Positions 59,780 through 64,000 of a stretch of 64,000 nucleotides of DNA are shown here, piece by piece. A model generated the notes under the pieces. The model saw only the letters and a list, made by a program, of their open reading frames with translations, did no database searches and was not told the origin of the DNA. Numbering within the stretch: the stretch's first letter is position 1; every line of letters starts with the position of its first letter. The translations under genes were made by a program, and so were the position numbers. Source of the stretch: Trogon surrucura. Taxonomy: Eukaryota; Chordata; Aves; Trogoniformes; Trogonidae. The stretch covers positions 138,969,845 to 139,033,844 of the forward strand of contig CM036617.1 in NCBI GenBank assembly GCA_020746105.1, read 5' to 3'.

Positions 59780-61970
59780 AAAAACTATGTGACATTTCTT
59801 ATAATCAGAGAACAGAGCCAGAGCTCTACTGTCTTGGTCTACGTCTCGAATCGTGACGTTGACACGTATCCTAGAAATACAGGCCGCATATTTCCATTGA
59901 CTAGTTTTTCAATAATTCTGCCTGTAAGTCATCTTTTGAAGACTTTGTCTGTCTCCCAGTGCCAATATACATAATAACAGAAGTTTTCTATATTAATGCC
60001 TTTAATTTGGGAATTCTTTACCCAGATTTACAGCCCAGTATGTCCATTTTATATGCTAATCCAAAAGCTACTTGTACAGATTGCCCGTGTGATAGGAACT
60101 CCGATGTAACACATCCTAACAGGCTTCTGGACACCCTTGTTATCTTTGCAGATGGCACATTTGTAATAACTCTGTTTTATCTTGTTGACAGTTAATATTT
60201 TATATTATTTCTGTGCCGTAACATTTGTATTTCTGTCTAATCATACTTCGCAGACCCTCTTAGATTTTTCAGATTCCCTACTGGTTTTCTCTCTACTTGA
60301 TATCTTCACTATCTGTTTAAGCTTCAAGCGAATGGCTTTTCCTACACTTCACTGTGAAAACTCAGGAATGGACTTTAAGCCTACAGGAAGTCTTCGAAAG
60401 CAGAATCTCCTGTACAGCGGTCTTAAAATGCAGTGTTAAACTCCTGTCATGCAAGGAAGTTTGCTTAGATCCACTAGAAGAACCTGAATTTGTAATCTTT
60501 GGAAGAATATATTAGTATTTCTAAAATTGTATGCAGCTTTTTGCCAGAAAATATCCTTTACAGGTCAGTGTCTGCTCTGAAATACATACTTAGCCCCACT
60601 GAACTCAAGAACAACCTCAGTGACTTGCCTCTTGATCTTGCTATTGCTAATTGGTGCTTCGATTTTTAAACTTCCGCCATCACTCCTACATAAACTAACT
60701 CCTTTACGAGCTTCTCTCCCACAACCAGAGGCATGTTCCTAGCAGCACACATTGATGTGAAAATACAGCTCTATATTCTGTGTCTACTTATTTCTGACAC
60801 TAAAAATTTCTGGGTACTGATCTCCTGTGTTTATGGTTCTTTTGTCAGACTCACTGCTTTAACCAAGCCCAGGGCTAGGCATATTTTAGAGCAAATATTA
60901 GCTCCTTCTGACTATAAACTTAAAGTACTTCATTTATCTTCACTTTTCAGTTGAAGTTCCTGCAGTCCTTTAGTAGGAATTAGATTCTCGGTGGACACCC
61001 TCAGCTTCAGTAATCTTTCTTCATATGTAAAGATTCCTGAGCCAGATTTTTTAGTGTGTTTGGAGATAACATTAACCGAGCACCAGTTCTGAATCTAGAG
61101 GTGTTTTTTCTTAGTCTACAGCCCTCTTGTGTGGCTTTTGCACAGAATTTCTATGTGGCCTTTTGTTGTGTTGTTGGTTTGTGCACCATCACAGAGATCT
61201 GAGGATGTGGAGGGTACTCTCTTTTGCTTCTGCTTTTCCAGTTGCAAGGTCTTGCAAAATAACTGTATTTCTTAGAACTGCTGTGGAATATCTAATCTCC
61301 TGGACATAATGCGAATCTGTCAATTTTCATATATTTCACTTGGACTACTTGCGGATAGCTCTGAAGACTCTCTTCAAAACTCTCCTACTTTCCTTTCCTG
61401 ACAGACAGAATGTCCTGTTCCCATTCTTATATTTCTGTGCTGTCTGTTATTACTGTCCTAGCTTGACTAAACAGATTATTCTATGTTTCCTTTTTTTTTT
61501 TTTTTTTTTAAGATCCTACCTTCCTGGGATCTTTTCTGTATCTTTGGATCTTTGATGCCAATCACTATCTGATTCCTTAATATGGAACCTCTGAAAACGT
61601 CATAGCTACTTGCCTGATCCGTTATTTAAAGATCAGCTAAAAATTCTTCAAAGGATTCCTCCTTCCACATTCTCATATGAAAGCTGTGTCTTCTAAAAGT
61701 TCAAGTTTCCTTGGGAGTGCAATATTCCTTCAACTTACTTTCTGTAGCTGCATGGATTGCCCTCTCACCCTGTCTTGGTTTCATGCCATTAAAAACTTTG
61801 ATAGCTCCTACTCCTGTAATATTCCAGAAAATAGTTGTGAGCTTCCTTATGATTAATCTAGCCACTCTATATAGGTTGCAAAGCATGATGTGGATCTTTT
61901 CAAGGAAACTGCAATATTGCCAGTGTGGTTTAGAGTCTCTAAAGGCCCTAAAGAGCTATCACCTTTTCTC
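59780..61970 (-). mobile_element. Ty3/Gypsy-type retroelement fossil (gag and pol remnants), broken
   Basis: On the - strand, in the order expected for a Ty3/Gypsy element, I see a gag capsid-like stretch at about 61560-61960, with KLKEYCTPKET and SFEEFLADL motifs typical of such gag proteins. Further along are a protease-like stretch near 61030-61100 (a CNVIS-type context) and a reverse-transcriptase-like stretch at about 60340-60700 that includes FRRLPVGLKSIPEF. It is broken throughout, with more than ten breaks, and no LTR was recognised at either end. Family assignment is by motif order and remembered gag sequences. Ty3/Gypsy elements are not known to be active in birds, so it is probably very old. 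The rest of pol is unresolved and may extend to about 58.85 kb. Confidence 0.65.
61491..61509. repeat. Poly(T) tract
   Basis: Nineteen consecutive T on the + strand. It lies within the retroelement fossil and is a simple homopolymer expansion. Confidence 0.9.
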
Positions 61971-64000
61971 TTACTTTCAAATCTCTTTTTTTCTAGTTAA
62001 TTCCTTCTTCTTTTTCACGTTCTGCTTCTGTTACTACGTGGTACTTGGTTTACACTCAAGGCATTGGAGAGAGCATAAAAGTACACTGCTGAATGTGCAC
62101 ATCAGTCAGAGTGCACTTGCATTGCACTCAAGCCAGCTTTACAGTCTTGAATCTCCATGTATCTAATTACTGACTAACCAGCTCAGACTCCTTCAATCTC
62201 CTCTTAGATTTGAGACCCTGGAGATCAAACATCTGCTAATTACATCTCTGAGTTTTATTATGTTCAGAAGCCTACAGACTTTCCAGCAGAGACACAAATC
62301 TAAAATCTTCTGACAGAGGGTTTGCTTTTTGTGAGTTACTCTTACGTGCCACAGCTTAAAACCTACAGCTTCACGGTGATTGCGAAGGGGCAACGGTGGA
62401 GAAGGATGGGTGCTGAGCCCCAGCAAGAGACTGAGAGAGTCACATCTAGGAAGCAGGATACAGCAGCCTAAAAGCCAAAACCAGCCAACCACCCCAAGGG
62501 CAGTTTGTGATTTCAAGTGAGAGACTGATGTCCTCCAGCCCTCGAAGACTATTGAGCACTGCTCCTTCCCTCTTGCAAGCATGTGCTTTGATGGTGTGAT
62601 ATGGTCCACGTTGTGCCCTCATCGTAAAAAAATTTTGGAATTCTTTTCAACTATATATTCCTTTCAGTACCACTCTTCATCACCATTATCATCTTCCACT
62701 GAAATCTTCTCAATGAAAGCAAAGAGAGAAGTTAAATCAAAACAGTTTTTGAGATCCATATTTTTTGAAAACTGAGGCATTCAATATTTTGGGGCTGATA
62801 AAAGATTTCCAGGCAGTAATTATTCCACTCACAGCAGTAAATATGTGCGTGAAGAAAATGAGGATTGAAACCATAGATCAAGCTACAATGCCAAAAAATA
62901 ATATTTCTTACAAATGGTTTGTGTTTTTCTTGAAGAGCTGGTGAGCCACTGTTCAATGTCTGTTTCTAATTTGGGCGATTTGTTCCCGCGAGTTACAACA
63001 AAAGCAAAAGGGAAAAAAAAAGTGCACAGCAGTATGTTTCGAATTGTAAGATGTCCAGAGTTTTTGTCTGCCTCACAGTGTGTAACCACAGGACACTGGA
63101 ACTGCTCCAGAGCTGTTAGGGTGAGGTTCGCTGCCCTTGCAGTCAATCAGAAGAAGGGACACAGGGTGGATGCAGCCATTGTGCAAAGAGAAATGAGAGG
63201 GCTTAAGGTAAGATCACAGAAGGAGGCATGGGTGCTGCTCCCAGTGCTGCTGAAATGGGTCTTGTAACCAGCAAATTCACACCTCGGGGAAATACCTCCT
63301 CCGAGGCTGAATTTGACAGGTGAAAGGAATCAATTTTCCAACTCATTGAGAATGAAGCCCACTTCATTCCCAATGAATGACACACATGGATCACCATGGT
63401 TGAGTTTTCCTGACCGAGAGCAGATCTCCTTACGCTGACCTTTACAACAGGAGGGCTCAGTGCCCACCTGTGCTCCTTGTATCTCAGCTGTCTTATGTGG
63501 TCCTGGAGCTTAAGGCTGACACTCAGCTAGATCACTGTCGTCGCAGCCACCGCCTGGATGGATTTCATCCAGGTCAGAAAATGACCGCAGATTAGGAGTC
63601 ATTTATGACTTTCCAAGGCCTTACAGGAAACCTGAGGAGTTCAGAGTCCTGGAATCAACTCTTTGTGTGCCTCCAGTTTTCTGAGAGAGTAAAGCAGACA
63701 GGAACTGCTCTCACAGGACTTCTTCCACTGGCCAGGAGATGAGTGAGGAAGTGTAGGAGAAAAAAAGAGAACATTCAGTGGAACTGAAAGGTGGCAGTAA
63801 TCAATAATAACACATACTTTTGCAGACCATAAGCAATTGAGCTGTGAACTCATTCTCAGGCAAAGCTGCAGATGTCAGAAATTTTATAAGATTAAGAACA
63901 GAACTGAATGCCCTGCATATATAAATCAAGCAAAGACAGAATCTAACAAATAATTAAACATGATTTTTGAAAGGGATGTAAAAGTCCCATCTATGGGCTT
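61971..64000. other. Sequence at the right edge, nothing supported
   Basis: Probably EFCAB6 intron if its 5' exons lie beyond the window. The 138-codon - strand frame at 62193-62609 and the 117-codon + strand frame at 62914-63267 show no domain, no signal and no EF-hand. No repeat family was recognised. Confidence 0.5.

Larger units (their letters stand above)
26634..64000 (-). other. EFCAB6: EFCAB6 gene, 3' part (nine last coding exons)
   Basis: Nine exons were read on the - strand: 57224-57069, 54184-53989, 50058-49874, 40468-40263, 36872-36645, 34304-34130, 33293-33109, 30598-30449 and 26829-26707. All have AG acceptors and GT donors, adjoining phases agree, and the combined sequence follows the C-terminal third of EF-hand calcium-binding domain 6 (DJBP) in order. 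The protein is known as a DJ-1 and androgen-receptor partner expressed in testis, and I recall it as a component of axonemal doublet microtubules. Seven exons are intact and two (50058-49874 and 40468-40263) are damaged. No convincing exon was found between 57.2 and 64 kb, so that stretch is probably intron, but this is inference. Confidence 0.85.

Noticed and set aside
61711-62166. 151-codon + strand open frame that looks like a membrane protein
   Set aside because: It is partly antisense to the Gypsy fossil gag region; its hydrophobic look comes from complementing A-rich codons.
62193-62609. 138-codon - strand frame considered as an upstream EFCAB6 exon
   Set aside because: It has no EF-hand loop or linker similarity, and its frame crosses candidate splice sites without a sensible exon.
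1-64000. tRNA, rRNA, CRISPR array or bacterial defence system
   Set aside because: No clover-leaf tRNA, no regular spaced repeat array and no operon-like gene cluster was seen; the sequence is vertebrate nuclear DNA.

Overview
The window looks like bird nuclear DNA. It is AT-rich vertebrate sequence with long introns, and nearly all its recognisable interspersed repeats are CR1 LINEs with the 3' octamer tails (ATTCTATG / ATTCTGTG type) usual in birds. There are no bacterial-style genes; most open frames are chance or repeat-derived. I cannot name the species.

Two host genes are recognised from spliced exons, and they converge. On the + strand the last two coding exons of MPPED1 (a metallophosphoesterase) lie at 1435-1548 and 5125-5243, followed by a putative 3' UTR to about 7.87 kb. 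On the - strand the last nine coding exons of EFCAB6 (a multi-EF-hand protein) run from 57224 down to the stop codon at 26707-26709, with a polyadenylation signal at 26634-26639. The order and orientation MPPED1> <EFCAB6 match what I recall of the human 22q13 arrangement. The roughly 19 kb between them (7.9-26.6 kb) has no supportable gene and holds several CR1 copies.

The EFCAB6 exons are the most informative part. Seven of nine are intact, with clean splice sites and matching phases. The two neighbouring exons at 49874-50058 and 40263-40468 carry a frameshift, and a stop plus a frameshift, respectively. By homology both are phase 0-0, so skipping both would keep the frame. This suggests either lineage-specific loss of two EF-hand exons or early decay of the gene. 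EFCAB6 exons upstream of 57.2 kb were not found and probably lie beyond the right edge.

Repeats: younger CR1 fragments lie at 8.2 (-), 10.4 (-), 12.0-12.5 (+), 19.3-20.5 (+), 28.7-29.9 (+), 34.7-35.2 (+), 49.1-49.3 (-) and 50.6-51.4 kb (+). The one at 19.3 kb keeps a 359-codon open reading frame. Directly upstream of it, about 16.85-19.15 kb, is a much older CR1/L3-like LINE with endonuclease-like and reverse-transcriptase-like stretches. Two MIR-like SINE remnants are at 1.9 and 53.4 kb. A broken Ty3/Gypsy-type retroelement fossil lies on the - strand at about 59.8-62.0 kb. No RNA gene, CRISPR array or prokaryotic-type mobile element was seen.
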